DNA of 64,000 nt from an uncultured Opitutia bacterium (GCA_945957395.1 CAMFKE010000001.1:310001-374000), one strand, 5' to 3'; counted from the first letter of the stretch, positions 35,251 through 45,011 are shown. Numbers and translations: made by a program. The notes: generated from the letters alone by a model not told the origin.

Positions 35251-36666
35251 TCAGGCCTTGGCGGACTCGCTGCGCGCCTTCTTGGCGGCGACGGCGTGCT
35301 TGGCGAGGTTCATGCCGAAGGTCCACATGGGGCCGATAGGCGAGCTGCAGCGATCGAGCACGCGGTCGAGGGCGGCGACGAAGAGGTCGATCTCCTTGTC
35401 CGAGATGGTGAGCGGGGGCAGGAGCTTGATGACGTCCATGTTGTGGCCGGCGACCTGGGTGAGCACATGCTCGTCGTGCATGAGGCCGTGGACGATCATC
35501 TGCGGGAAGAGGCCCTTGTCGACCTGGTCGAAGATCTTCCAGGCCTGGCGAAGCAGGAAGGAGGAGGGCTTCTGGAACTCGATGGCGATCATGCAGCCCT
35601 TGCCGCGCACTTCCTTGATGAGCTCGTGCTTCTTCTGCAGCTCGCGGATGCGCGCCATGAGCTTCTCGCCCTGGGTGGCGGAGTTCTCGACGAGCTTGTC
35701 CTGCTCCATGATGTGGAAGGTGGCGAGGCCGCAGGCCATGGCCATGTTGTTGCGGCCGAAGGTGGACGAGTGCACGACGGCGCGGTCCATGCGCGAGTAC
35801 ACGCCCTGGTAGATGTCGCGGCGCGTCACGATGCAGGCGGCCGGGGCGTAGCCGCCGGAGAGGGCCTTGGCGAAGGTGACGATGTCGGGGTCGAGGCCCC
35901 AGTGCTGGTAGCACCACATCTTGCCGGTGCGGCCCATGCCGGTCTGCACCTCGTCGGCGATGAACATCGTGCCGTACTTGCGGCAGAGTTCGCGGGCCTT
36001 GGGCCAGTAGTCGCCGTCGACGAAGTGGACGCCCTTGCCCTGGATGGGTTCGACGATGAATCCGGCCACATCCTTTTTGGCCAGCTCTGCCTCGAGGGCG
36101 GCGAGGTCGCCGAGCTCGATGTGCACGACGCCGGGCAGGAGGGGGCCGAAGCCTTCCTGGAAGTTGACGTTTTGGGTGAGGGTGAGGGAGCCGTAGCTGA
36201 GGCCGTGGTAGGAGCCCTTCAGCGAGATCATGCGGGGGCGACCGGTGTAGGCGCGGGCGAACTTGATGGCCGCCTCGTTCACCTCGGTGCCGGAGTTGCC
36301 GAAGAAGCAGGAGTCGAGACCGTGGCCCATGAGGGTGGACACCTTCTCGGCGAGCAGGCCGGAGAGCAGGGCGCAGTCCATCTGCACCATGTTGGGCAGG
36401 TCGAGGTCGAGCAGGTCGCGGATGGTCTGCTTGATGACCGGGTGGTTGCGGCCGATGTTGTAGACGCCGTAGCCGGAGAGGAAGTCGAGGTAGGCGTCGC
36501 CCTTCTTGTCGTAGAGGTAGCAGCCCTCGGCGCGCGCGTAGATCTTGTCGAAGCCGATGGTGCGCAGGACGGAGACGAGCGTGCGGTTCACATAGCGCTC
36601 GTGCAGGTCGTAGTTCTCGCCCAGGCGGCGGGCGACGATGTCCTTGAGGGGGAAGTTTTCGGCCAT
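35251..36666 (-). CDS. Class III PLP-dependent aminotransferase
   Basis: The 471-residue enzyme belongs to the ornithine/acetylornithine/4-aminobutyrate aminotransferase group. Hallmarks are YLDFLSGYGVYNIGRNHPVI, CFFGNSGTEVNEAAIKFARAYTGR, the PLP-stacking Asp in MFIADEVQTGMGRTG, and the Schiff-base Lys in DIVTFAKALSGGYAPAACIV. Family sequence alone does not fix the substrate; it may use an omega-amino group donor. A C-terminal extension (GMNLAKHAVAAKKARSESAKA) is basic. The start at 36666 (MAENFPLKDIVARRL) is the first ATG before the family N-terminus. It lies between lepA upstream and the four-helix-bundle gene downstream on the same strand, with a lepA terminator in between. Confidence 0.88.
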   Translation of the reverse strand: MAENFPLKDIVARRLGENYDLHERYVNRTLVSVLRTIGFDKIYARAEGCYLYDKKGDAYLDFLSGYGVYNIGRNHPVIKQTIRDLLDLDLPNMVQMDCALLSGLLAEKVSTLMGHGLDSCFFGNSGTEVNEAAIKFARAYTGRPRMISLKGSYHGLSYGSLTLTQNVNFQEGFGPLLPGVVHIELGDLAALEAELAKKDVAGFIVEPIQGKGVHFVDGDYWPKARELCRKYGTMFIADEVQTGMGRTGKMWCYQHWGLDPDIVTFAKALSGGYAPAACIVTRRDIYQGVYSRMDRAVVHSSTFGRNNMAMACGLATFHIMEQDKLVENSATQGEKLMARIRELQKKHELIKEVRGKGCMIAIEFQKPSSFLLRQAWKIFDQVDKGLFPQMIVHGLMHDEHVLTQVAGHNMDVIKLLPPLTISDKEIDLFVAALDRVLDRCSSPIGPMWTFGMNLAKHAVAAKKARSESAKA

Positions 36667-36793
36667 GGCGTATCGTTTTGGAAGGCGCGGACTATCCCCG
36701 GAGACGGCCGTGTATCAACTGAGAAAACGCACGGGCGACGCCTTGGCCGGCCGCCCGGAAAAGGGCGGTGGCGGCGCGGTCGCCCGGGTGACG

Positions 36794-36827
36794 AAAAAGC
36801 CCCGCGCACGCCGGCGACGGGGCTTTT
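36794..36827 (-). terminator. Terminator after lepA
   Basis: AAAAGCCCCG and CGGGGCTTTT pair around a 13-base loop; the minus strand continues TTTTTCGTC. It is 21 bases after the lepA stop and symmetric enough to act in both directions. Confidence 0.85.
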
Positions 36828-36847
36828 CCGATTCCGCAAGGGAGGGC

Positions 36848-38650
36848 TCAGCCTTCGTTGCGGAGGATTTTGGTGAAGACCTCCTGAGGGATGTCCACCT
36901 TGCCGATGGACTTCATGCGGGCCTTGCCCTCCTTCTGCTTGTCGAGGAGCTTGCGCTTGCGGGAGATGTCGCCGCCGTAGCACTTGGCGGTCACGTCCTT
37001 GCCGCGCGAGGAGAGGGTTTCGCGGGCGATGATCTTCTCGCCGATGGCGGCCTGGATGGGTACCTTGAAGAGCTGGTTGGGCAGGAGCTCCTTGAGCTTT
37101 GCGCACAGGGCGCGGCCGCGGGTCTCGGCCTTCGAGCGGTGCACGATGCTGGAGAACGCGTCCACGGGTTCCTCGTGCACGAGGATGTCCATCTTCACGA
37201 GGTCGTTCTCGACATAGTCGCCGAAGTCGTAGTCGAGGGAGCCGTAGCCGCGCGTGATGGACTTCAGGCGGTCGTTGAAGTCCACGAGGATCTCGTTGAG
37301 CGGGATGGTGCAGGTGAGCATCACGCGGTCGCCGTCGATGGTGTCGGTGTGTTCGCACACGCCGCGCTTCTCCATGACGAGGGCGAGCACGTCGCCGATG
37401 CACCAGCCGGGGATGTGGATGTGCGCCTTGATGGTCGGCTCCTCGATCTTCTCGATGGAGGCCGGGTCGGGCATGTGCGAGGGGTTGTCGATCTGGTGGC
37501 ACACGCCGTCCATGGTGTACACCTTGTAAATGACGGACGGATACGTGGAGATGATGTCCAGGTCGTACTCGCGGCGGAGGCGCTCCTGGATGATCTCCAT
37601 GTGCAGGAGGCCGAGGAAGCCGCAGCGGAAGCCGAAGCCGAGGGCGACGGAGCTCTCGGAGGCGTAGCTGAGCGCGGCGTCGTTGATGGCGAGCTTGGCG
37701 ATGGAAGCCTTGAGCTTCTCGTAGTCGTCGGTGTCGATCGGGTAGATGCCGGAGAACACCATGGGGCGCACCTCCTTGAAGCCGGGCACGGGGTCCGGGG
37801 CCGGGGCGGCGGCGTGCGTGATGGTGTCGCCCACCTTCACGTCGGCGACATCGCGGATGTTCACCACGATGTAGCCCACGGCGCCGGCCTCCAGGATGTC
37901 GCTGGGCTTCATCTTGGGGGAGAAGACGCCGACCTCCTTGACCTGCGACTTCACGCCGTTGTGCATCATCTGCACCATGTCGCCGGGCTTGAAGGAGCCG
38001 GAGAACACGCGCACATAGGCGATGACGCCCTTGTAGGCGTCGAAATGGCAGTCGAAAATCAGGGCGCGCGGCTGCGGGTAATCGGCCCAGCGGGGCGGCT
38101 GGATGCGCGTGATGACGGATTCCAGGATGTCCTCGATGCCCAGGCCGGCCTTGCCGGAGGCGAGCACGGCCTCGTCGGCCGGGATGGTCAGCACATCCTC
38201 GATCTGCTTGCGGGCGGCCTCGGGGTCGGCGCTGGGCAGGTCGATCTTGTTGATGACCGGCACGATATCGAGGTTCTGCGAGAGGGCCAGGGTGGCGTTC
38301 GCCACGGTCTGCGCCTCGACGCCCTGGGTGGCGTCCACGAGAAGGCAGGCGCCTTCGCAGGCGGCGAGGGAGCGGGACACCTCGTAGGAGAAGTCCACGT
38401 GGCCCGGAGTGTCGATGAGGTTGAAGGTGTACTCCACGCCCGAGCGGGACTTGTAGAGCATGGTGACCGGGTGGCACTTGATGGTGATGCCCTTCTCGCG
38501 CTCCAGGTCCATACCGTCCAGCATCTGCTCCTTCATCGCGCGCATCTCGATGGTCTTGGTATGTTCCAGGATACGGTCGGAGAGCGTCGTCTTACCGTGG
38601 TCGACGTGCGCGATGATGCAGAAGTTGCGGATCTTGGAGAGGTCGCTCAT
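36848..38650 (-). CDS. lepA: Elongation factor 4 (LepA)
   Basis: LepA is a translational GTPase that acts in initiation and in back-translocation under stress. The 600-residue product has the G1 motif AHVDHGKTTLSDRIL right after the start, the switch II DTPGHVDFSYEVSRSL, NKID in VIPVINKIDLPSADPE, and the LepA-specific C-terminal domain ending KVDIPQEVFTKILRNEG. The unique block SRGKDVTAKCYGGDISRKRKLLDKQKEGKARMK confirms LepA over EF-G. The start at 38650 is chosen because MSDLSKIRNFCIIAHVDHG is the normal N-terminus. The leader is long and pyrimidine-rich (CTTTTTCCTTTTCTCTTTC about 40 bases before). Confidence 0.97.
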   Translation of the reverse strand: MSDLSKIRNFCIIAHVDHGKTTLSDRILEHTKTIEMRAMKEQMLDGMDLEREKGITIKCHPVTMLYKSRSGVEYTFNLIDTPGHVDFSYEVSRSLAACEGACLLVDATQGVEAQTVANATLALSQNLDIVPVINKIDLPSADPEAARKQIEDVLTIPADEAVLASGKAGLGIEDILESVITRIQPPRWADYPQPRALIFDCHFDAYKGVIAYVRVFSGSFKPGDMVQMMHNGVKSQVKEVGVFSPKMKPSDILEAGAVGYIVVNIRDVADVKVGDTITHAAAPAPDPVPGFKEVRPMVFSGIYPIDTDDYEKLKASIAKLAINDAALSYASESSVALGFGFRCGFLGLLHMEIIQERLRREYDLDIISTYPSVIYKVYTMDGVCHQIDNPSHMPDPASIEKIEEPTIKAHIHIPGWCIGDVLALVMEKRGVCEHTDTIDGDRVMLTCTIPLNEILVDFNDRLKSITRGYGSLDYDFGDYVENDLVKMDILVHEEPVDAFSSIVHRSKAETRGRALCAKLKELLPNQLFKVPIQAAIGEKIIARETLSSRGKDVTAKCYGGDISRKRKLLDKQKEGKARMKSIGKVDIPQEVFTKILRNEG

Positions 38651-38810
38651 GAACTTGTAAACGGTGTGTGATGCGGCGCGGGCCGAAAGAGAAAAGGAAA
38701 AAGTCGGGAGCGCGAGGCGCGCAGGGCGATTCGCGGGCTTTGCGAGCGGGCGGGCGCGGGCGAAAAAAACGGCCCCCCTCGCGGGAGGCCGATTCGTCCT
38801 GTCCGGAAAC

Positions 38811-38841
38811 AAAAACGGGGCGCGGTACGGGGCGCCCCGTT
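38811..38841 (-). terminator. Terminator after the VOC gene
   Basis: ACGGGGCGC and GCGCCCCGT are complementary around GGTACGG; on the minus strand the stem ends in GTTTTTG. It lies 12 bases after the stop at 38853. Confidence 0.8.
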
Positions 38842-38852
38842 CGGTTTCGCCG

Positions 38853-39245
38853 TCACACTTCGGCGAAGTAGCCCGGGGCGCGCCGGCAGATCTGCAGGCA
38901 AACGCCGAAGGGGTCGCGCAGCATGATCAGCCGGGTGCCGTCCTCCAGCGTGCGGTCCGACAGGGGTTCCGCGCCGGCTTGCACCAGCCGGGCCTTGTCG
39001 GCGTCGGGCGTGTCGGAGGCCATGGCGATGTGCAGGGTGAACGGGTTGAGAGAGCGGTAATCGGGGATGGCGCCGGAGGGCTGGTGGTACAGCTCGACCA
39101 TCACGCCCGTGTGCGCGTCGCGCAGGAAGGTCGTGTGGTCGGGGGCGCCGCCCTGGCGTGCGAGGGTCCAGCCGAGGTGGCGCGAGTACCAGGCCGCCAT
39201 GGCCGGCGGGTTGTCCACATTGTAGGCGAAGTGTTCGAGCTTCAT
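38853..39245 (-). CDS. VOC (glyoxalase/bleomycin-resistance-like) protein
   Basis: The 130-residue protein has two beta-alpha-beta-beta-beta modules of the vicinal oxygen chelate fold: MKLEHFAYNVDNPPAMAAWYSRHLGWTLAR with a potential metal ligand His5, HTGVMVELYH with a metal ligand Glu, then PFTLHIAMAS and the final LIMLRDPFGVCLQICRR. Such proteins are dioxygenases, isomerases or resistance proteins; the substrate is unknown. It starts 13 bases after the GlcD-type gene on the same strand and ends in a terminator, so it is probably the second gene of an operon with that dehydrogenase. Confidence 0.87.
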   Translation of the reverse strand: MKLEHFAYNVDNPPAMAAWYSRHLGWTLARQGGAPDHTTFLRDAHTGVMVELYHQPSGAIPDYRSLNPFTLHIAMASDTPDADKARLVQAGAEPLSDRTLEDGTRLIMLRDPFGVCLQICRRAPGYFAEV

Positions 39246-39258
39246 GGCGAAGGGCGGC

Positions 39259-40731
39259 TCAGTGTTTGTCCCAGGGCATGGTCACCTTGATGGGCGTGTG
39301 CTCCCAGATGTTGGTGACCTCGAAAATCTGGCCGCGGCCGAGGATGTCGCGCGGGTCCAGCGCGCGCTTGATGGCGAGCATGGCGCCGATCTCCGCCGGG
39401 GAGTGTTGGATGGCGAGGAAGGGCGACTTGGCCAGGCCCACGCCGTGTTCGCCGGTGATGGCGCCGCCCATGTCGACGACCGCCTTCATGAGCATGAGGA
39501 TTCCGGCCTCGGCCTTGCGGCACTGGTCGGGGTCCTCGCGATTGTACATGATGTGCACATGGAAGTTGCCGTCGGCGGCGTGGCCGAAGGTCGGCGTGGC
39601 CAGACCGGTCGCCTCCTTCACCTCGCGCGTGAGCCGAAGCAGCGGCAGGTACGAGCGCAGCGGCACCACGATGTCCTCGTTGAGCTTGGCGTTGCCGTGC
39701 ATGAACATGGCCTGCGAGCAGGTGCGGCGCAGGTGCCACAGTTTCTCGGCCTCGGCCGCGTCGTCCGTCTCGCGCAGCACGAGCGCGTGTTCGCCGGCCC
39801 ATTCGCGCAGCGTGCGCGACTCCTCCGCAATCTGCGCGGGGTGCCCGTCCAGCTCCAGCAGCATGACGGCGGGCGTGGCGGGCCCGTCCGGGCCGAGCTC
39901 GTCGCGCGAGAACACGGGTTTGCCGGCGCGGTGCTCGGCGCACGCCACGGTCTGCGTGTCGAGGAACTCGCACACCGAGGTGACCACGCGCGTGCGCAGC
40001 AGCGCCACGCACGCGCGCAGCGCGTCCTCGTCCGTGCGGAACGCGCACTGGAAGGTGCGGCGCGACTTGGGAAGAGGGACGAGCTTGATGACGGCGGAGG
40101 TGATGACGCCCAGCGTGCCCTCGGAGCCGATCCAGAGGTCGCGCAGGTTGTATCCGGAAACATACTTGCGCACGGGGCCGGCCCACTTCACCGGCTCGCC
40201 GGTGGGCAGCAGTCCCTCCAGCGCGTAGACATAGTCGCGCGTCACGCCGTACTTGGCGGCGCGCAGGCCGCCGGCGTTGGTTGCGATGTTGCCGCCGATG
40301 GTGCAGTGCTTCACCGACGACGGGTCGGGCGGGAAGAACAGCCCGTGTTTGGCGGCCTCCTCGTTGATCTTACCGGTGATGGCGCCCGGCTGCACGCGCG
40401 CCATGCCGGCGTCGGCGTCGATCTCGATCTTGTCCCAGTGCGTGAGGCTCACGACCCAGCCCCCGCGCAGCGGGGCGGAGGCGCCGGTGGTGCCGGTGCC
40501 GGCGCCGCGCACATACACGGGCACGTCGCGCTCGTTGGCCAGGCGCAGCAGGTAGGCGAGGTCGGCCTCGTCGGCGGGCTTCACCACCGCCTCGGGCAGG
40601 AAGGCGATGCGGGTGTTGTCATGCGCGTGCGCCAGGCGCACGGCGTGCTCGGTGAACACCTTTTGCGGGCCCAGTTCCGCGAGCAGCGCGGCGGTGGCTC
40701 CGGGGTGTCGGACGGCGGGTTCGATGACCAT
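39259..40731 (-). CDS. FAD-linked 2-hydroxyacid dehydrogenase (GlcD type)
   Basis: The 490-residue flavoprotein belongs to the glycolate oxidase subunit D / D-lactate dehydrogenase group (FAD_binding_4 with FAD-oxidase C domain). FAD-binding signatures are VPVYVRGAGTGTTGASAPLRGGWVVSL, HCTIGGNIATNAGGLRAAKYGVTRDYV and LWIGSEGTLGVITSAVIKL; the C-terminal FGHAADGNFHVHIM and GAITGEHGVGLAKS are the substrate/metal block. The start at 40731 (MVIEPAVRHPGATAALL) begins a typical N-terminus; an extension to 40824 lacks support. The leader CCCCTTTCCTTCC lies directly before the ATG. It is divergent from the glucosidase gene, with 244 bases between, and followed closely by the VOC gene. Glycolate or D-lactate is a likely substrate, unproven. 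Confidence 0.88.
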   Translation of the reverse strand: MVIEPAVRHPGATAALLAELGPQKVFTEHAVRLAHAHDNTRIAFLPEAVVKPADEADLAYLLRLANERDVPVYVRGAGTGTTGASAPLRGGWVVSLTHWDKIEIDADAGMARVQPGAITGKINEEAAKHGLFFPPDPSSVKHCTIGGNIATNAGGLRAAKYGVTRDYVYALEGLLPTGEPVKWAGPVRKYVSGYNLRDLWIGSEGTLGVITSAVIKLVPLPKSRRTFQCAFRTDEDALRACVALLRTRVVTSVCEFLDTQTVACAEHRAGKPVFSRDELGPDGPATPAVMLLELDGHPAQIAEESRTLREWAGEHALVLRETDDAAEAEKLWHLRRTCSQAMFMHGNAKLNEDIVVPLRSYLPLLRLTREVKEATGLATPTFGHAADGNFHVHIMYNREDPDQCRKAEAGILMLMKAVVDMGGAITGEHGVGLAKSPFLAIQHSPAEIGAMLAIKRALDPRDILGRGQIFEVTNIWEHTPIKVTMPWDKH

Positions 40732-40975
40732 GGAAGGAAAGGGGAGGGGCGGCCTTGGCGGGGGTCGGTCCGCAAAGGGCGCGCGCAGTGTCGCAAAGTT
40801 GAGCGGCGGGCGGGCGCGACGCAATGCGCGTCCGGGGCGCGCGGGGCGGTTTCTTTAGCCGGCTCGGGCGAGGTGTGTCGGGCGAGTTTTACCGGAAAAG
40901 GCCTCACCGGGCGTTGCCCGCGGCGCGCGCGCCGGCATGGGTGTAGGCCTCCATTCATCTCCAACTTTTGATGCC

Positions 40976-43756
40976 ATGAAAGAATCCGCCGAACACCGCC
41001 GTCTGAACGAATGCAGCGACAACCCCAAGATTCCCTGGCGGCTGTGGGGGCCCTATCTGAGCGAGCGCCAGTGGGGCACCGTGCGCGAGGACTACAGCGC
41101 CGACGGCAACGCCTGGGATTATTTCTCCCACGAGCAGTCGCACTTCCGCGCCTATGTGAACGGCGAGGACGGCCTCGGCGGCGTGTGCGATGCGCGTCAG
41201 CGGCTTTGCCTGGCGCTGGCCCTGTGGAACGGCAAGGACGGCGTGCTCAAGGAGCGTCTCTTCGGTCTGGCCAACTCGCAGGGCAACCACGGCGAGGATG
41301 TGAAGGAGTGCTACCACTACCTGGACAGCACGCCCACGCACAGCTACATGCGCTTCCTTTACCGCTACCCGCAGGCCGAGTTTCCTTACGCGCAGCTGGT
41401 GGAGAAAAACCGGGCGCGCTCGCGCACCGAGCCCGAGTACGAGCTGGAGGACACCGGTATTTTCGAGGGCAACCGCCACTTCGACATCTTCGTCGAGTAC
41501 GCCAAGGCCGGCCCCGAGGACCTGCTCGTGCGCATCGTCGCGCACAACCGCGGCCCGGAGGACGCCCCCCTGCATGTGCTGCCCACGCTCTGGTTCCGCC
41601 AGGTGCCCGGCGTCCCCGCCGAGGCCGCCGCCGCGCGCCGCATCCGGCTGGCCGGTCCCGGCAAGGGCTGCGTGCTCCTGCGCGCCGAGCACCCCGAGCT
41701 GGGCGTGTACCACCTCGCCGCCGAGGGCGACGACCCCGCGTATTTCACGGAAAACGAGACCAACCTCGCGCGTCTCAACGGCGGCGCGAACCGCACCCCG
41801 TATGTGAAGGACGCCTTCCATGAGCGCGTGATCCGCGGGCGCGTCGAGGCCGTGAACCCCGAGGGCTTCGGCACCAAGGCCGCCACGCACCGCACCGCCG
41901 TGGTGCCCGCCGGCGGCTCGCTCACCCTGCGCCTTCGCCTTTCCGCCGGCGAACCTCCGGCGGAGCCTTTCGGCGAGGCCTTCGACGCCGTCTTCCGCGA
42001 GCGCCTGCAGGAGGCCGACGCCTTCTTCGACGCCGTCACGCCCGACGCGCTGCCGCCGCCCGCGGCGCAGGTCATGCGCCAGGCGCTCTCCGGCATGCTC
42101 TGGTCCAAGCAGTACTTCGAGTTCGACGGCACCGCCTGGCTGCGCCGCGCGGGCGACGACCTCTCTCAGGGCAAGCGCGCCACCTCGCGCAACGCCGAGT
42201 GGCGCCACATGTACAACGCCGATGTGATCTCGATGCCGGACAAGTGGGAGTACCCCTGGTACGCCGCCTGGGACCTCGCCTTCCACTGCCTCCCGCTCTC
42301 GCTCGTCGACCTCGACTTCGCCAAGGAGCAGCTGCGCCTGTTCCTCACCGAGCGCTACCAGCACCCGAACGGCCAGATACCCGCCTACGAGTGGAATTTC
42401 TCCGATGTTAACCCGCCCGTGCACGCCTGGGCCGTCTGGCATTTCTACAGCTACGAGAAGGAACTGCACGGCAAGGGCGACATCAGCTTCCTCAAGTCCT
42501 GCTTCCCCAAGCTGCTCATGAACTTCAGCTGGTGGGCCAACCGCAAGGACCCCGAGGGCAAGAATGTCTTCGGCGGCGGCTTTCTCGGGCTCGACAACAT
42601 CGGCGTCTTCGACCGCAGCCGGCCCCTGCCCACCGGCGGCCACCTCGAGCAGTCGGACGGCACCTCCTGGATGGCCTTCTTCTGCGCCATGATGCTGCAG
42701 ATCTCCATCGAGCTGGCCATCGAGGAGGACCCCGTCCACGAGGACATGGCCATCAAGTTCTTCGACCATTACCTGTGGATCGTCACCGCCATGGACAACA
42801 TCGGCCCCTCCGGAGACAAGCTCTGGGACGAGGGTGACGGCTTCTTCTACGACCTGCTGCGCCTGCCCGACGGCTCCGCCATGCACCTGAAGGTGCGCTC
42901 CCTCGTGGGCCTGCTCCCCCTCGCCGCCACGGCGCTTTTCCGCGCCGACGCCGAGGAGAAACTGCCCCGCCTGGGCAAACACGCCCGATGGTTCATGGAG
43001 CGCCAGCCGCACCTCGCGCGCACCGTCACCGCCCCGCTTCAGCCCGGCGCCGGCGGCCGCCGCCTGCTCTCCCTCGTCAACGAGGGCAAGCTGCGCCGCA
43101 TCCTCGAAAAGCTGCTCGACGAGAAGGAGTTCCTCAGCCCCCACGGCATCCGCTCCCTCTCCCGCATCCATCTCGACCACCCCTATGTCTTCAAGTGCGG
43201 CGAGACCGAGTTCAAGGTCGGCTATGTCCCGGGCGACTCCGACACGGGCATGTTCGGCGGCAACTCCAACTGGCGCGGACCCGTGTGGATGCCCATGAAC
43301 TTCATCCTCATCCGCGGCCTGATGAACCTCTACAGCTTCTACGGCGACGCCTTCACCGTCGAGTTCCCCACCGGCAGCGGCGAGCGCGTCACCCTGCTGG
43401 AGGTCGCCCGCCGCCTCGTCCACCGACTCTCGTCCATCTTCCTCCCCGGACCCGACGGCACGCGCCCGGCCCTCGCCCAAAATCCGCGCTACCGCGACGA
43501 CCCCCACTGGCGCGACACGCTGCTCTTCCACGAATACTTCCACGGAGACACCGGCGCGGGCCTGGGCGCCACCCACCAGACGGGCTGGACCGGCCTCATC
43601 GCCTCCCTGCTTTACTCCTTCTCGCAGATCGACGCCGAGGACGCCCGCCGCCTTGGCGCCGCCGCGCTTTACACCGTGTCAGACGAGCACAAGGAGGCCG
43701 TGGCCGAAGCCGAATCACCCGAGCCCCCCGCCGCCCCGGACCCCCCCCCGCGCTGA
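40976..43756 (+). CDS. Glucosidase, MGH1/GH63-like glycoside hydrolase
   Basis: The 926-residue cytoplasmic-looking protein (no signal peptide) resembles GH63-type glucosidases found in many bacteria. The N-terminus (RLNECSDNPKIPWRLWGPYLSERQWGTVREDYSADGNAWDYF) is characteristic, followed by a beta-sandwich domain to about residue 330 and an (alpha/alpha)6 barrel with the landmark FSDVNPPVHAWAVWHFY and WEYPWYAAWDLAFHCLPLSLVDLDFAKEQLRLFL (WDLAFH as probable catalytic acid Asp region). GYVPGDSDTGMFGGNSNWRGPVWMPMNFILIRGL is the second conserved block. The C-terminal Pro-rich tail (PEPPAAPDPPPR) is disordered. Relatives act on glucosides and mannosylglycerate-type compounds; the substrate is not known. 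The start at 40976 (MKESAEHRRLNECSD) is preferred to 40937. Confidence 0.85.
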   Translation: MKESAEHRRLNECSDNPKIPWRLWGPYLSERQWGTVREDYSADGNAWDYFSHEQSHFRAYVNGEDGLGGVCDARQRLCLALALWNGKDGVLKERLFGLANSQGNHGEDVKECYHYLDSTPTHSYMRFLYRYPQAEFPYAQLVEKNRARSRTEPEYELEDTGIFEGNRHFDIFVEYAKAGPEDLLVRIVAHNRGPEDAPLHVLPTLWFRQVPGVPAEAAAARRIRLAGPGKGCVLLRAEHPELGVYHLAAEGDDPAYFTENETNLARLNGGANRTPYVKDAFHERVIRGRVEAVNPEGFGTKAATHRTAVVPAGGSLTLRLRLSAGEPPAEPFGEAFDAVFRERLQEADAFFDAVTPDALPPPAAQVMRQALSGMLWSKQYFEFDGTAWLRRAGDDLSQGKRATSRNAEWRHMYNADVISMPDKWEYPWYAAWDLAFHCLPLSLVDLDFAKEQLRLFLTERYQHPNGQIPAYEWNFSDVNPPVHAWAVWHFYSYEKELHGKGDISFLKSCFPKLLMNFSWWANRKDPEGKNVFGGGFLGLDNIGVFDRSRPLPTGGHLEQSDGTSWMAFFCAMMLQISIELAIEEDPVHEDMAIKFFDHYLWIVTAMDNIGPSGDKLWDEGDGFFYDLLRLPDGSAMHLKVRSLVGLLPLAATALFRADAEEKLPRLGKHARWFMERQPHLARTVTAPLQPGAGGRRLLSLVNEGKLRRILEKLLDEKEFLSPHGIRSLSRIHLDHPYVFKCGETEFKVGYVPGDSDTGMFGGNSNWRGPVWMPMNFILIRGLMNLYSFYGDAFTVEFPTGSGERVTLLEVARRLVHRLSSIFLPGPDGTRPALAQNPRYRDDPHWRDTLLFHEYFHGDTGAGLGATHQTGWTGLIASLLYSFSQIDAEDARRLGAAALYTVSDEHKEAVAEAESPEPPAAPDPPPR

Positions 43757-43778
43757 CCGCGTTTCCTCCCAATACACC

Positions 43779-43811
43779 AAGGCCCGCCCGGAATTTTTCC
43801 GGGCGGGCCTT
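43779..43811. terminator. Bidirectional hairpin between the glucosidase and ychF
   Basis: AAGGCCCGCCCGGA and TCCGGGCGGGCCTT pair over 14 bases around a T-rich loop, between convergent genes. There is no long T-tract on either side (TTGTGGG, TTGGTG), so termination strength is uncertain. Confidence 0.6.
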
Positions 43812-43873
43812 GTGGGTTTCGGGGGGGCGGCTATGGCCAAACCACCGAAAACCGAATCACCGAAAACCTGTCT

Positions 43874-44980
43874 TTACGGGTTCACGCGGAAGAGCGCGAC
43901 ATCGCCGTCCTTGAACAGGTAGTCCTTGCCTTCGGAGCGGTACTTGCCGGCGTCGCGAGCGGCGGCGACGGAGCCGAGGGAGGCCAGGTCGGTGTAGGCG
44001 ACGACTTCGGCGCGGATGAAGTTTTTCTCGAAGTCGGTGTGGATGACGGCGGCGCACTGGGGGGCGGTCATGCCGACCTTGAAGGTCCAGCAGCGCACTT
44101 CCTTTTCGCCGGCGGTGAAGTAGGTGGCGAGGCCGAGGAGCTTGTAGGATTCCTTGATGAGCTGCGACACGCCGGAGTCGGTCACGCCGAGGGAGCCGAG
44201 GAATTCCTTGGCGTCCTCGGGGGAGAGGTCGCACAGCTCGGCCTCCACCTGGGCGGAGATGACGCACACGCGGCAGCCGTGCTGGTCGGCCACGTACTTC
44301 TTCACCGCCGTCACGTGCGGGTTGGCGTCCGGGTTGGCGATGTCGTTTTCGGCGACATTGCAGGCGTAGAGGACGGCCTTGGTGGTGAGCAGGTTGAAGA
44401 ACTTCATGCGGGCGCGCTCCTCGTCGTCGGCCTGCAGGGAGCTGGCGGGCTTGTCCTCGTTGAGGTGGGCGAGCAGGCGCTCGAGCAGCGCGGCGCTGGC
44501 GACGGCTTCCTTGTCGGCGCCGCCCTTGGCCTTCTTCTTGTTGGTATCGAGCTGCTTCTCGACGGACTGGATGTCGGCGAGGATGAGCTCGGTGTTGATC
44601 ACCTGGATGTCGCGCACCGGGTCGACCTTGCCCATGTTGTGCACGATGTCGTCGTTTTCGAAGCAACGCACCACATGCACGATGGCGTCCACCTCGCGGA
44701 TGTTCGTGAGGAACTTGTTGCCCAGTCCCTCGCCCTTGGACGCGCCGGCCACGAGGCCCGCGATGTCCACGAACTCGATGGCGGCGGGGATGACGACCTG
44801 GGTCTTGGCGATGCCCTTCAGGACATACGCGCGCTCATCGGGCACCTCGACGACGCCCACATTGGGCTCGATGGTGCAGAAGGGGTAGTTGGCGGCCTCG
44901 GCCTTGCGCGAGCGGGTGAGGGCGTTGAACAGGGTGGATTTGCCCACATTGGGCAGACCGACGATACCGGCTTGGAGCAT
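43874..44980 (-). CDS. ychF: Redox-regulated ATPase YchF
   Basis: YchF (OLA1 family) is an Obg-related P-loop protein that hydrolyses ATP in preference to GTP and is linked to translation and the oxidative-stress response. The 368-residue product starts MLQAGIVGLPNVGKSTLFNALT; G2/G3 are NYPFCTIEPNVGVV and FVDIAGLVAGASKGEGLGNKFL. The G4 position is the non-canonical NVAEND (N-x-x-E) that explains ATP preference. A TGS domain closes the protein (GMTAPQCAAVIHTDFEKNFIRAEVVAY). The start is the first ATG; the leader CACCTCCCTTTCCCGCC lies immediately before it. Confidence 0.96.
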   Translation of the reverse strand: MLQAGIVGLPNVGKSTLFNALTRSRKAEAANYPFCTIEPNVGVVEVPDERAYVLKGIAKTQVVIPAAIEFVDIAGLVAGASKGEGLGNKFLTNIREVDAIVHVVRCFENDDIVHNMGKVDPVRDIQVINTELILADIQSVEKQLDTNKKKAKGGADKEAVASAALLERLLAHLNEDKPASSLQADDEERARMKFFNLLTTKAVLYACNVAENDIANPDANPHVTAVKKYVADQHGCRVCVISAQVEAELCDLSPEDAKEFLGSLGVTDSGVSQLIKESYKLLGLATYFTAGEKEVRCWTFKVGMTAPQCAAVIHTDFEKNFIRAEVVAYTDLASLGSVAAARDAGKYRSEGKDYLFKDGDVALFRVNP

Positions 44981-45011
44981 GGCGGGAAAGGGAGGTGCGA
45001 GGTTTTAAGGT

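Noticed and set aside
35179-36876. A 565-codon plus-strand frame opposite the aminotransferase
   Set aside because: The minus-strand gene has all PLP-enzyme motifs; the plus product is low-complexity antisense sequence.
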